From a virus: DNA of 45,676 bases. This document shows, one piece after another, positions 1-7,082 of this stretch (position 1 is the first letter of the stretch; each line of letters begins with the position of its first letter). Made by a program: the position numbers and the translations under genes. Location: the IMG/VR virus record IMGVR_UViG_3300013093_002163, positions 1-45,676 of that record; one strand, written 5' to 3'. Below the pieces are notes generated by a model. It had not been told where the DNA came from. It ran no database searches and worked only from the letters and a program-made list of their open reading frames with translations.

Positions 1-570
1 ATCATCTAATCCCAATGTCCCGCCATTAATAATTTTTGTCATTCTAAGAATATCGCCGGCGTCAGCCACAGCATTTAAGTTATTGGCTTCCCAGAACCAA
101 CAAGCTGATTGTACACAGCCTTCAAATGTTGCTAGATAGTCTGGTAAATTGTTGATATCTTCTTGAATACTGTCAGCAAATGCTTGATAGTTGCTACGTC
201 CAGTCAATTGAATTAGGCCACGACCGCAGAAACGATATCCATCACCCGATTCTTCTGGACCATTACCCATACGATTTGCGTATGCTCTGTTGGCAATTTT
301 TTCAGGTTGATGAGCATAACCGTCGGCGTTGCCAGCATTAAAATAATGTGGCCAAACACGGCATAAACTTGCCGCTTGGTAGTTTAAGTTTTCTTTGATA
401 GCAGTGAATCCACCACTTTCGTGAGCGCATTGTGCTAGGAAAGCTGCCATACGTTGTGGCGTATTGATATCGTAGTCGGGCAATGCTTGTGATAATGCCG
501 AAAACCAGTGATCCAAATAAGGATTACCTGGTATAATTTGTGCTAGTTGTTCTTTTGTTAGTTCTGCCAT
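1..570 (-). CDS. GH19-family endolysin (chitinase-like muramidase), C-terminus cut by window edge
   Basis: Reading leftward from the ATG at 570 gives 190 uninterrupted codons to the window edge, so the C-terminus is missing. The protein has the glycoside hydrolase 19 pattern: AHESGGF at residues 49-55, whose Glu51 is the likely general acid, then GRGLIQLTG at 116-124 and RMTKIINGG at 176-184. GH19 phage lysins cut peptidoglycan glycan strands at the end of infection. No signal peptide is seen, so it probably needs a holin or another release route. A GGGG-containing ribosome site precedes the ATG. It is the last visible gene of a leftward lysis block that also holds two lipoproteins and a spanin-like membrane protein. 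The family call is firm; the exact bond cut is not shown. Confidence 0.9.
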   Translation of the reverse strand, partial: MAELTKEQLAQIIPGNPYLDHWFSALSQALPDYDINTPQRMAAFLAQCAHESGGFTAIKENLNYQAASLCRVWPHYFNAGNADGYAHQPEKIANRAYANRMGNGPEESGDGYRFCGRGLIQLTGRSNYQAFADSIQEDINNLPDYLATFEGCVQSACWFWEANNLNAVADAGDILRMTKIINGGTLGLDD

Positions 571-573
571 TTT

Positions 574-834
574 TTACCCCGCTAAACTTGCTAATGTAAT
601 CAATCCATTAATAGCCGTATTTAACATTTCTAAGTTGGCCATATCATTCATGCTTTGATTAATCCTTGCTGATACAGCGATGTCGGATATCGCTTGTTGA
701 TACTCGTCTTTTGTTAATTGTCCCTGTTTAAACATTTCTGTATATTGATTAGCAGAAAGTGCCGCTTGGCTTATAGCTGGGTCTTGGCTTGTATATGCTT
801 GGCCTAATTGGCCTTGGAATGTTTCTACGCTCAT
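574..834 (-). CDS. Small protein of unknown function in the lysis block
   Basis: An 86-residue protein whose start overlaps the stop of the upstream lipoprotein gene by 4 nt and whose stop lies 3 nt before the endolysin start. A strong AAGGAG site lies 6 nt before the ATG. It is Gln/Ala-rich and mostly helical by composition, with a mildly hydrophobic C-terminal end (about residues 73-86) that is too short for a clear membrane segment. The family was not recognised. Position alone suggests a lysis or late accessory role. It is not an obvious holin. Confidence 0.65.
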   Translation of the reverse strand: MSVETFQGQLGQAYTSQDPAISQAALSANQYTEMFKQGQLTKDEYQQAISDIAVSARINQSMNDMANLEMLNTAINGLITLASLAG

Positions 835-1235
835 CTTGGTCTCCTTGCAATAGTTGTCTGCATTTTGTCAGCGTTTGACTCTACGCTGGTAAATTTAATT
901 TTACAAAACCCTGGACTCACTTTATCAAACTTAGCATATTGATCTGCTAGACCCTGTGCTATAGTATGTAAATCCTTGCTTGCTGATATCAAATTATCAT
1001 TTTTTGGAATGTGTTCGCTATATAGCACAAATAACTGAGTGTCACTGGCTAGTTTGACAGCATTTAATTTGCTGATCGCGGCATCATCACATTGTGTTTT
1101 AAACGCCTGTGCTTCTGCGCGAATACTTGTGATCAAAACATATTCGTTTGGATCATAGTGTGTCATCATGTAAGCATCATATACCGCACATCCTGATAAC
1201 ATTGAAATCATTACTGCTAGGAATATTTGTTTCAT
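831..1235 (-). CDS. Phage lipoprotein of the lysis block
   Basis: A 134-residue protein with a lipoprotein signal peptide: basic start MKQ, hydrophobic core, and a lipobox LSGC that places the lipidated Cys at residue 16. Two more cysteines, near residues 49 and 111, could form a disulfide in the periplasm. An AAGGTG ribosome site precedes the ATG. It lies between the o-spanin-like lipoprotein and the 86-aa protein, so it is probably co-expressed with lysis genes. The mature part is much longer than a typical Rz1-type o-spanin and is not proline-rich. A second outer-membrane lysis factor or a superinfection-type lipoprotein are both possible. Confidence 0.75.
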   Translation of the reverse strand: MKQIFLAVMISMLSGCAVYDAYMMTHYDPNEYVLITSIRAEAQAFKTQCDDAAISKLNAVKLASDTQLFVLYSEHIPKNDNLISASKDLHTIAQGLADQYAKFDKVSPGFCKIKFTSVESNADKMQTTIARRPR

Positions 1236-1244
1236 GTGTTCACC

Positions 1245-1520
1245 TTATTTTATATCGTTGAAAATCTTTTGTTGTGAATTATACCATTCAATCCAATTAT
1301 CTACTTTGGCCTTACACTCATAATATTGTGAGTAATTAGCAGTTACACCGTTTAGCACTTGGCTTAGTTCCTTAGTTTGAGCTGGATCTAATTGTGCTAG
1401 ATCTGGACATACTGCTAATAAGTCGGCAGGAGCTTCTGGAAATTTATATGTAACTGGTACACCTTGACTAGCACACCCAGTTAGAATTAAAAATGAACAT
1501 ACTAAAAGAAGTTTTTTCAT
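1245..1520 (-). CDS. Rz1-like outer-membrane spanin lipoprotein (o-spanin)
   Basis: A 91-residue lipoprotein with start MKKLLL and lipobox LTGC, giving a lipidated Cys16. The mature chain is about 75 residues, with Cys38 and Cys69 and a C-terminal aromatic helix (WIEWY). The small size, lipobox and 4-nt overlap (ATGA) with the upstream coiled-coil membrane protein fit a separate i-spanin/o-spanin pair. Together they would bridge the inner and outer membranes in the last step of Gram-negative host lysis. The role is inferred from architecture and context. An AGGAGA site precedes the ATG. Confidence 0.75.
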   Translation of the reverse strand: MKKLLLVCSFLILTGCASQGVPVTYKFPEAPADLLAVCPDLAQLDPAQTKELSQVLNGVTANYSQYYECKAKVDNWIEWYNSQQKIFNDIK

Positions 1521-2008
1521 TTTTTATCTCCTGTTGATTTTAAGAATGGATTTGTAGCCGCATCATTTAAAATTGTGATAACCACAGGATTTAATTTACA
1601 CTCAGCGTCGATTAATTTTTCATTGACTTGTATTTCTTTTTGTATCACAATTTGTTTATCGTGTACAATTTGTTTTTGTTTTACAATTTTGGTTTCAATG
1701 ACCGTGTTAACTTCTGCTGATTTAGCCTCAGCCTGTGCTATTTTGGCCTGTGCTTCGGCAATTTTCATACGCCATGACATTTCATTAGCATAACTGCCTT
1801 CTCCATAAACACCTGCTACAATTAATATTGTTGCTAGTATGCGAATTGGTTCTTTATAGGGATAAAATACTGGGAAAAAGTTTATAAAAATGCCTAGGAT
1901 ATATAAACCTATGCCTGTAAATAAAACACTTAAAATTGCAAATTGTAATAAACTATCTGGAATGAAGTTTAAAAACCACACATTACCACCTATCTTTTTG
2001 GATGACAA
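1517..2008 (-). CDS. Spanin-like inner-membrane coiled-coil protein (i-spanin candidate)
   Basis: A 163-residue protein with two hydrophobic segments (about residues 18-44 and 54-70) followed by an Ala/Glu/Lys/Gln-rich coiled coil (about 78-135) and a short tail. A membrane anchor plus coiled coil directly before an Rz1-like lipoprotein gene is the i-spanin arrangement. Classic i-spanins have one N-terminal membrane segment; two here would put the coiled coil in the periplasm only if the N-terminus faces outward, or if the first hydrophobic block acts differently. It overlaps the end of the upstream gene by 26 nt. Two hydrophobic segments also leave open a holin-like contribution, since no separate holin is visible. 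Confidence 0.65.
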   Translation of the reverse strand: MSSKKIGGNVWFLNFIPDSLLQFAILSVLFTGIGLYILGIFINFFPVFYPYKEPIRILATILIVAGVYGEGSYANEMSWRMKIAEAQAKIAQAEAKSAEVNTVIETKIVKQKQIVHDKQIVIQKEIQVNEKLIDAECKLNPVVITILNDAATNPFLKSTGDKK

Positions 2009-2735
2009 CCGCTCGGGTACCGTTTCTAATCAAAAACTTGTCTCCAACCTTGTTTATATCGTAGTTACCTAAATATTTGTTAAAAAATGTTACATGACTG
2101 TTACTAGCTTCATCTAATGCTAATGGACCTGGTACAGTTTGTTTTACATCTTCATAATCTCCAATAGCGACAAATTTTGCTGTTAAGTCGCCACTATATG
2201 GTTTACTAAAAGTCAAGGTGTTATCAGATTCTAGGGCAACTTCTATAGCGCCTTGATCAAAAAATTCTTGAACATCTTGTGTTTTAAATTCTAAAATCTT
2301 AGCCTTGTATTCTTCTGGGGTAGTAGGAATATGTTCTGTAATAGATGTTAGGTTAAAATCTACAACTTCTGATGATTTTTGATAACGATATTTCCAATCA
2401 TGGTTATCAGTTAGTTGGCTAATACCATTCAACAGAGTCTTTAAATGGCCTGGTAAACTATGATTACGTTCCATTTCAACAAAAACTTGATATTGCCCGT
2501 CATGTTCTTCACCAGTACTCATATCAGCATCAAGTACAAATGTGAATCCTTTTTCAATAAACTCAACTAGATCTATTGCTGGGTATTTTTCTTTAACACG
2601 GAATCCCAGAACAACGATGTCCTGATCTTCGCCCATTTTGCTTTTGTATTGATCCACAGTGAATACTTCGTTGACATAATTCTTAAGGTCACCATGTCTT
2701 AGGCTTTCGTTTAATTTACATGGTTGGTTCGACAT
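1983..2735 (-). CDS. Conserved-type T4-like phage protein, function unknown
   Basis: About 251 residues from the ATG at 2735, which has AGGAG 10 nt upstream. An in-frame ATG at 2762 lacks a ribosome site and would give 9 more residues. The chain is soluble and mixed alpha/beta, with acidic stretches and no signal peptide or membrane segment. I see no enzyme motif. It overlaps its upstream neighbour by 20 nt and the spanin candidate downstream by 26 nt, so the three are almost certainly co-translated. The overall look resembles hypothetical proteins of marine T4-like phages, possibly structural, but no function can be assigned. Confidence 0.75.
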   Translation of the reverse strand: MSNQPCKLNESLRHGDLKNYVNEVFTVDQYKSKMGEDQDIVVLGFRVKEKYPAIDLVEFIEKGFTFVLDADMSTGEEHDGQYQVFVEMERNHSLPGHLKTLLNGISQLTDNHDWKYRYQKSSEVVDFNLTSITEHIPTTPEEYKAKILEFKTQDVQEFFDQGAIEVALESDNTLTFSKPYSGDLTAKFVAIGDYEDVKQTVPGPLALDEASNSHVTFFNKYLGNYDINKVGDKFLIRNGTRAVVIQKDRW

Positions 2736-3240
2736 CTTGCGGCGACTCCTGTGCGGTTTCATCTGGCATCATAGTATCAGTGTTGTTATACTTCATTAAT
2801 TCAGCCATTTGATTATGTGTTCTATTTTCTTTACCAATGTAGATATCCTGCATTAGTTTCTTAGGCATGGTAATTTCTACTACCCAAACTGGATGCGCAT
2901 CAATTTTACCTTTCTTAGTTCCTGGACGATAATCTCTAGGAGTTTTAATTTTTCTTGGAACTAGTACATGTTCTTTTTTATATAGTACTTCACAGCCATA
3001 GTCCGATAGGCGTTTAGCACCTTGTGGGTCAGGCATATCTTGTCTAGGCCACATGAAACTACATGTTACACCATATCGGCTAACATCTGGGCCTGCTACT
3101 AGTTCTCCATCTAACCAATTTTTATAAACATAGATGTCAAGCTCATCAATAACCCTTTCAAAATCTTTTAGGGTATTAAAGGCACTATTGTTTTCACTTA
3201 GTGTCTGGAGGTTTTTAATTACGTCAAGGATATCATGCAT
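2716..3240 (-). CDS. Conserved-type T4-like phage protein, function unknown
   Basis: A 174-residue soluble protein with aromatic and charged N-terminal half and a disordered, acidic, Gln/Pro-rich C-terminus. No catalytic motif was recognised. It is the first gene of the leftward unit that runs into the lysis block, and it is divergent from phoH. A late-promoter-type CATAAATA lies 20 nt before its ATG, which suggests late expression and is compatible with a structural or lysis-stage role. Confidence 0.75.
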   Translation of the reverse strand: MHDILDVIKNLQTLSENNSAFNTLKDFERVIDELDIYVYKNWLDGELVAGPDVSRYGVTCSFMWPRQDMPDPQGAKRLSDYGCEVLYKKEHVLVPRKIKTPRDYRPGTKKGKIDAHPVWVVEITMPKKLMQDIYIGKENRTHNQMAELMKYNNTDTMMPDETAQESPQDVEPTM

Positions 3241-3259
3241 AGTGTTCTCTTTACTCTAT

Positions 3260-3267
3260 TATTTATG
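3260..3267 (-). promoter_or_regulatory. Late-type promoter element CATAAATA
   Basis: On the minus strand this reads CATAAATA, one base from the T4 late -10 octamer TATAAATA, and lies 20 nt before the ATG at 3240. T4 late promoters need no -35 box and are read by the gp55/gp33 RNA polymerase with the sliding clamp. The same octamer stands before the collagen-like gene at 12312-12319. AT-rich octamers also arise by chance, so this is a candidate. Confidence 0.5.
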
Positions 3268-3321
3268 CTCATGGTACCAGGTTCAATTTTTACCCGTTTT
3301 GGGTATGTTTTTTGATTTCAA

Positions 3322-3329
3322 ATTAAATA
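3322..3329 (+). promoter_or_regulatory. Late-type promoter element ATTAAATA before phoH
   Basis: The plus strand reads ATTAAATA, 37 nt before the TTG start of phoH. The same octamer lies before two other genes (23422-23429 on plus, 29677-29684 on minus). It lies in the 126-nt divergent gap between phoH and the leftward gene at 3240. Confidence 0.4.
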
Positions 3330-3366
3330 TCTATGCAGGTCGATCTTCAATTAATGGAGGCATAAT

Positions 3367-4125
3367 TTGTCCAGAGCAAGAAGACGCAATGAAAAAGACC
3401 AGGTTTATCGTGACCCACGATTCCAACCTGAAGCAGGTAACATGATTGCTATCAAACCTTACCTGAAAAAAAAGCAACAAGTTCTTATAGTTCCACGCAG
3501 TATTGCGCAGGAAAACTACCTAGAATTGTTAAAAAACCCCAAAAAATACATTGTTTTTGCTATCGGCCCAGCCGGTACAGGTAAAACTATGTTGGGTGTA
3601 CAGATGGCCATTAAAAATCTAAAAGAGGGGGTGATTAGTAAAATTGTAGTCACAAGGCCAGCTGTAAGTGTAGATGAGGAACATGGATTTTTACCAGGAA
3701 CCTTAAATCAAAAGATGGAACCTTGGACCCGCCCTATTATGGACGTGTTTGAAGAATATTTCCATCCAAAAGAAATTGCTGAAATGTTAGAAGATGGTGT
3801 TATTGAAATTAGCCCATTAGCCTATATGCGTGGACGCACTTTCAAAAATGCTTTTGTCATCGCTGACGAAATGCAAAATGCTACACCAAGTCAGATGAAA
3901 ATGTTATTAACCAGATTGGGAGATGGTAGCCGAATGGTAGTAACTGGAGATTTAAATCAAGCTGATCGTCCAAGAGAGAATGGACTGCTAGAATTCTGCT
4001 CATTATACGGCCAAGGAGGTGATTATCGTATGATAGCTATGGCACGGTTTGAAGCCAAGGATGTTGAACGTCATCCAGTGGTTAAAGAAATATTAAAAAT
4101 TTACAAGGAATCGGATATCGAGTAA
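3367..4125 (+). CDS. phoH: PhoH-like P-loop ATPase
   Basis: A 252-residue PhoH family protein. Walker A GPAGTGKT is at residues 67-74, Walker B FVIADE at 163-168, and the motif TGDLNQAD at 193-200. PhoH proteins are ATPases related to the RecD-type helicase core and are very common in marine phages; their role in infection is unsettled, with phosphate stress and RNA metabolism both proposed. The start is TTG: GGAGG at 3356-3360 lies 6 nt upstream, while a nearby ATG at 3354 runs into a stop after three codons. A later ATG gives a protein lacking the first 25 residues. The gene is on the plus strand, divergent from the left unit and convergent with the right, and is followed by a hairpin terminator candidate. 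Confidence 0.95.
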   Translation: MSRARRRNEKDQVYRDPRFQPEAGNMIAIKPYLKKKQQVLIVPRSIAQENYLELLKNPKKYIVFAIGPAGTGKTMLGVQMAIKNLKEGVISKIVVTRPAVSVDEEHGFLPGTLNQKMEPWTRPIMDVFEEYFHPKEIAEMLEDGVIEISPLAYMRGRTFKNAFVIADEMQNATPSQMKMLLTRLGDGSRMVVTGDLNQADRPRENGLLEFCSLYGQGGDYRMIAMARFEAKDVERHPVVKEILKIYKESDIE

Positions 4126-4147
4126 CAATAAATTTACTAACGAAATC

Positions 4148-4191
4148 ACCGCACAGTATTCGACCTGCTATCGACTGTGCGGTTATTTTAT
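4148..4191 (+). terminator. Hairpin terminator candidate after phoH
   Basis: A perfect 9-bp inverted repeat ACCGCACAG / CTGTGCGGT (4148-4156 and 4175-4183) with an 18-nt loop is followed by TATTTTATT. It starts 23 nt after the phoH stop and coincides with the end of the opposing gene at 4183, so it would keep the convergent units apart. The loop is longer and the U tract less pure than in an ideal terminator. Confidence 0.6.
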
Positions 4192-4536
4192 TAGATGTTG
4201 AGAAATTACCATAAAGCTGAGCCAGATCCATAAAGTATTGAATCCGACTAGTGTGGGTAATATTTTCTTTTCTGACACCCATATAAGCATGGCAGATGTG
4301 ATCAGTGTTACAAAATATAACTGCCAAATACTAACACCAAATATTAAACCTGGAACAATTACTATTGCCTTAGCGGCCCAAGAGGCGGCTTCAACAATAT
4401 TATAGGAATTCCAATACTCTTTTTGAAACCAATTACTATAACATTCTTTAATTGCGTTGAATGTAATATGCTTGTAAATCGCACTTACCAAAATAATTGT
4501 AAGCAATGATGCCAATAGTACTTGGTTCAAGGTCAT
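4183..4536 (-). CDS. Small multi-pass membrane protein
   Basis: A 117-residue protein with about four hydrophobic segments (near residues 5-22, 54-70, 72-87 and 95-113) and a short charged, Tyr/Trp-rich loop between the first two. No family was recognised. Its ATG overlaps the stop of the clamp loader gene (ATGA), so it is translated with it. In T4 the gene after 44 is 62, the small clamp-loader subunit; this membrane protein is clearly not gp62. A membrane-active host-takeover role is possible but unproven. Confidence 0.7.
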   Translation of the reverse strand: MTLNQVLLASLLTIILVSAIYKHITFNAIKECYSNWFQKEYWNSYNIVEAASWAAKAIVIVPGLIFGVSIWQLYFVTLITSAMLIWVSEKKILPTLVGFNTLWIWLSFMVISQHLIK

Positions 4537-5453
4537 TGTAATCTCGCAAGTTTGATTAATGTTGCAGCCAGATTAATTTCATGATCGGCGCATAAAGAAT
4601 TATCAACTAGGCCTTGTTTAATAATCAATATAGCAGAATCTTTAGTTTGTTCATCGCTACCAAACAGATCTAAATTATCATACAGCCAACGGAAAATAAA
4701 TTCCATATCAGTTTCTTGAGCCCTGCTACACAATAGTTTTCTTGCTCCTTGGATATCACCTTTCTTAAAGAGATCAACCATTTCTAATTTGTAATCGCTC
4801 ACTCCTACATCTTCATCTCTTGGATTTAATAGTTTACCGGCAACACAGTTACTCTGAAGAAGTTTAATGCATTTACGTAAATCTGGATAAGTTACCTTGA
4901 CATAGGTATCTAATGTATCTAAATCAAATTCAATGCCTTCTTCAACTAATATAGTTGCGGCTCTAGCGGTAAATTCTGTTTGATCAACACTGACAAAGTG
5001 CATGGGGGTACAGCGACTATGTAATGGTTTTTCTATTCGATTAGGATTATTACAGGTTAAAATAAATCTTGCGTGAGCAGAGTATTCTTCAATAATACCT
5101 TTGAGACTATCTTGTGCAGGTAAACTTAAACGATCTGCCTCATCTAGTAATACAACTTTAAATGGACCAAACGGGATCATGCTGATAAATGGTACAATCT
5201 TATCACGAATAAAATCAATACCTGTTTCTCGACTGGCATTAACTTCTAAAACGTCATACTCTGATATTTCAAGTTCATTAAGTAGGATCTTGGCCAAGGT
5301 AGTTTTGCCAATACCGGGTGGTCCACTCATCAACAAATGCGGAATAGTGCCTTCTTTGATCCACTCTGAAATTTGCCGTTTGTGCGCGGTGTCTTTAAAA
5401 ACATAGCCATCAATAGTTTTTGGACGATACTTCTCTACCCATAGTTCTTTCAT
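4533..5453 (-). CDS. 44: Sliding clamp loader large subunit, gp44-like AAA+ ATPase
   Basis: A 306-residue AAA+ protein that loads the sliding clamp (gp45) onto primer-template DNA; in T4 the clamp also activates late transcription. Walker A GPPGIGKT is at residues 44-51, Walker B LLDEAD at 102-107, and the arginine-finger SRC motif at 146-148. The N-terminal WVEKYRP is typical of clamp-loader subunits. The ATG at 5453 is preferred because AAAGGA lies just upstream; an ATG at 5471 would put that site inside the gene. The start overlaps the stop of the zinc-ribbon microprotein (ATGA). The expected partner gp62 does not follow. Confidence 0.93.
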   Translation of the reverse strand: MKELWVEKYRPKTIDGYVFKDTAHKRQISEWIKEGTIPHLLMSGPPGIGKTTLAKILLNELEISEYDVLEVNASRETGIDFIRDKIVPFISMIPFGPFKVVLLDEADRLSLPAQDSLKGIIEEYSAHARFILTCNNPNRIEKPLHSRCTPMHFVSVDQTEFTARAATILVEEGIEFDLDTLDTYVKVTYPDLRKCIKLLQSNCVAGKLLNPRDEDVGVSDYKLEMVDLFKKGDIQGARKLLCSRAQETDMEFIFRWLYDNLDLFGSDEQTKDSAILIIKQGLVDNSLCADHEINLAATLIKLARLQ

Positions 5454-5602
5454 TTTTTTCCTTTGAGCCAATTAATTAATTTATTAAACACCTGCCCGAG
5501 ATCAATCATCGGTGGTCGATAGGGGCATCGACCCTGTTGCCAAACACATGCCATCACAGTGTCTTCTGAAAGTTTTTCACCACATGTTGGACATTTATCC
5601 AC
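5450..5602 (-). CDS. Zinc-ribbon-like microprotein (50 aa, GTG start)
   Basis: Read directly from the minus strand: GTG at 5602, 50 codons, TGA at 5450. GGAGAG stands 5 nt before the GTG. Cysteines 4, 7, 19 and 26 form a CxxC...C...C set that suggests one bound zinc. The C-terminus is helical and basic. It overlaps the end of the upstream gene by 8 nt and the start of the gp44-like gene by 4 nt, exactly the packing of neighbouring genes, which supports real translation. Function is unknown; a partner or regulator of replication proteins is possible from position. Confidence 0.75.
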   Translation of the reverse strand: MDKCPTCGEKLSEDTVMACVWQQGRCPYRPPMIDLGQVFNKLINWLKGKK

Positions 5603-5999
5603 GTAAACTCTCCATTGTAATAATTTTTGCTAAACTTTGACCTAAATCTTGATCATGTGTGACAATATGTAATTGATTAAAATTACGATCTTTAATTTGA
5701 TCATATTGACTAGTTTCAACAATAGTTCCGCCACTAGCACGATACACATTTAACCGTAGTGGATTACCATCTAACCTTGGATAATCCTGAACCTTGGCTT
5801 CATTAATTGCTAGGATGTTTTCTTCTTCATAGGCTCGTTTGCCAATATTAACTAGCCATCGTTTTAAAAAATTCATTTTCTTTTCCTTTGGTTCTTCATC
5901 CCATCCTAGTGAAGTCACTGACTTTACTGATCCAATGCGTAGCTTTCTATTGCCACTACTAAGTTTTGCTGTTGATGCATACATACTACCGTTACTCAT
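5595..5999 (-). CDS. Conserved-type phage protein, function unknown
   Basis: A 134-residue soluble protein with a Ser/Gly/Lys-rich flexible N-terminus (residues 1-45), a helical basic middle (about 42-60) and a C-terminal mixed segment. No catalytic motif is visible. It starts 4 nt inside the upstream cytidylyltransferase gene and overlaps the zinc-ribbon gene by 8 nt. The location between a nucleotidyltransferase and the clamp loader gives no clear functional hint. Confidence 0.7.
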   Translation of the reverse strand: MSNGSMYASTAKLSSGNRKLRIGSVKSVTSLGWDEEPKEKKMNFLKRWLVNIGKRAYEEENILAINEAKVQDYPRLDGNPLRLNVYRASGGTIVETSQYDQIKDRNFNQLHIVTHDQDLGQSLAKIITMESLRG

Positions 6000-6460
6000 T
6001 TCTTTGTCCTTTCTGCTTCTGCCACACGTTTACGCAGGCTACTTGATGAGAAACTATGATCCCTGCCGTTATAGACAATTTGAATACCACGCATATTGCA
6101 AATGTCTTTGCCGGTAAATGCTTTGTCTTTGTACTCTACACCTAATATTCTAACATCTATTGGCAATGTAAGCAAGATATCTTCTAGGTCTTTTTCAGTT
6201 TGATAGACAACTATTTCATCCACGTACCGTACTGCGGCTAGTTGGATTTGTCGTTCCACAATGCTTTGTACTGGTGGATTTTTACTATCTGGACGATCAA
6301 TTGCCGCACTGGTCTGTAGACCTGCAATTAGATAATCACAATGGTTTTTAACTTCGGCCAGCATAGCAATATGACCGGCATGAAGCAAATCAAATTGACT
6401 AAAGACTATACCAATCTTTTTACCATCTGCTTTTAGTTGTTTTACTTTATTAAATATCAT
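5996..6460 (-). CDS. Cytidylyltransferase-like nucleotidyltransferase (copy 1)
   Basis: A 154-residue protein of the TagD/HldE C-terminal type. FDLLHAGH (residues 23-30) is the HxGH nucleotide-binding signature. The C-terminal SSSSLRKR takes the place of the ISTT-type motif. Such enzymes join CTP or ATP to a phosphorylated small molecule, such as glycerol-3-phosphate or heptose-1-phosphate; the substrate cannot be read here. It overlaps the 81-aa protein upstream by 11 nt. It is clearly paralogous to the enzyme at 27997-28479: both share FDLLHAGH, CDYLI, IDRP, PVQS, YVDEI and FTGK blocks in the same order. It has about 16 extra N-terminal residues. Confidence 0.87.
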   Translation of the reverse strand: MIFNKVKQLKADGKKIGIVFSQFDLLHAGHIAMLAEVKNHCDYLIAGLQTSAAIDRPDSKNPPVQSIVERQIQLAAVRYVDEIVVYQTEKDLEDILLTLPIDVRILGVEYKDKAFTGKDICNMRGIQIVYNGRDHSFSSSSLRKRVAEAERTKK

Positions 6461-6695
6461 TTTTTAAAATTTTTATTATTTTTTCTTGCTCTTGTTCTTT
6501 GAGCCATTCCTGTTCCGTAGAACCAAATGATCCACAGCGACGCAATGAATCTTCTAGGATCCATTTTAGTCTATATAAATCTTGTTTTGCGCCCCACATG
6601 ATGTACCCATCATTTTGTGAATTTGTGGCGTCTCTTGTTGCCCCGTGTATTTCACGGACGGCATTATCCATATTGTAACAGTATTTGAATCCCAT
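6450..6695 (-). CDS. Small helical protein, function unknown
   Basis: An 81-residue soluble, highly charged protein with a Glu/Gln/Lys-rich helical C-terminus. Two starts are possible: ATG at 6695, inside an inverted repeat (6689-6716), or ATG at 6671, which gives 73 residues. Neither has a good ribosome site. It is the first gene of a leftward unit after a 42-nt gap that holds a sigma70-like promoter. Its stop overlaps the cytidylyltransferase start. The family was not recognised. Confidence 0.65.
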   Translation of the reverse strand: MGFKYCYNMDNAVREIHGATRDATNSQNDGYIMWGAKQDLYRLKWILEDSLRRCGSFGSTEQEWLKEQEQEKIIKILKNDI

Positions 6696-6716
6696 GTGTT
6701 TATAGTAACATGGGAT
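6689..6716 (-). repeat. Inverted repeat over the first start codon of the 81-aa gene
   Basis: A perfect 9-bp inverted repeat ATCCCATGT / ACATGGGAT (6689-6697 and 6708-6716) with a 10-nt loop. On the minus-strand transcript it would bury the ATG at 6695 in the 3' arm, leaving the ATG at 6671 free. It may be a translation-controlling hairpin or a protein-binding palindrome. Confidence 0.5.
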
Positions 6717-6731
6717 CTATTACAATGTCAA
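6702..6731 (-). promoter_or_regulatory. Sigma70-like promoter candidate before the 81-aa gene
   Basis: On the minus strand TTGACA (6731-6726) is followed after 18 nt by TACTAT (6707-6702). The -35 box is perfect and the -10 matches 4 of 6. It lies in the only gap of this block. The -10 box overlaps the loop of the inverted repeat. Confidence 0.45.
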
Positions 6732-6737
6732 ATGTTT

Positions 6738-7082
6738 TTAATCCAATCTACGATAGATTTGATCTTGAGGTTTTTCGTCAGCACTCATCATGATATCGTT
6801 AGCATCTACCATGCGTACTTTTAAAATACTGCCATCCTCTTGTTCAACTTCGACAGTACGAGTCCATCGTCCATGTTCAACTAGGATCCATTCTCCAATA
6901 CTAACATCTGTTTGATCTGGGCCCACTGCCCAAACCTTGCCCCAGCGTGGAGAAATACCTTCAGGCTTACCGTCTGTGCTAGGTATATAGATACCACTGC
7001 TAGTTTGTTGTGATCCAAAATCCATATCAGATACAAATACTTTGGCACCTAATGGTTTAATAGTTCCTGTTACTTTTGTCAT
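6738..7082 (-). CDS. 31: GroES-like co-chaperonin, gp31-type
   Basis: A 114-residue protein with the GroES fold pattern: IKPLGAKVFV near residues 8-17, a flexible loop rich in Gly/Ser/Gln followed by SGIYIP (about 29-34), then GKVWAVGP and a conserved GEWILVEHGRWTR stretch. In T4, gp31 replaces host GroES on GroEL so that the major capsid protein can fold. The mobile loop includes the hydrophobic IYIP needed to contact GroEL. It directly follows the 93-aa gene with no gap. The co-chaperonin call is from motif and size; it could equally be called a viral Hsp10. Confidence 0.82.
   Translation of the reverse strand: MTKVTGTIKPLGAKVFVSDMDFGSQQTSSGIYIPSTDGKPEGISPRWGKVWAVGPDQTDVSIGEWILVEHGRWTRTVEVEQEDGSILKVRMVDANDIMMSADEKPQDQIYRRLD

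Noticed and set aside
1517-2008. Calling the coiled-coil membrane protein a holin
   Set aside because: The long coiled coil and the overlap with an Rz1-like lipoprotein fit a spanin better; a holin function is left open only as an alternative.
4533-5453. Programmed frameshift in the clamp loader gene, as in dnaX
   Set aside because: No slippery A-run with a following stem was seen inside the gene, and the length fits a T4-type large subunit.
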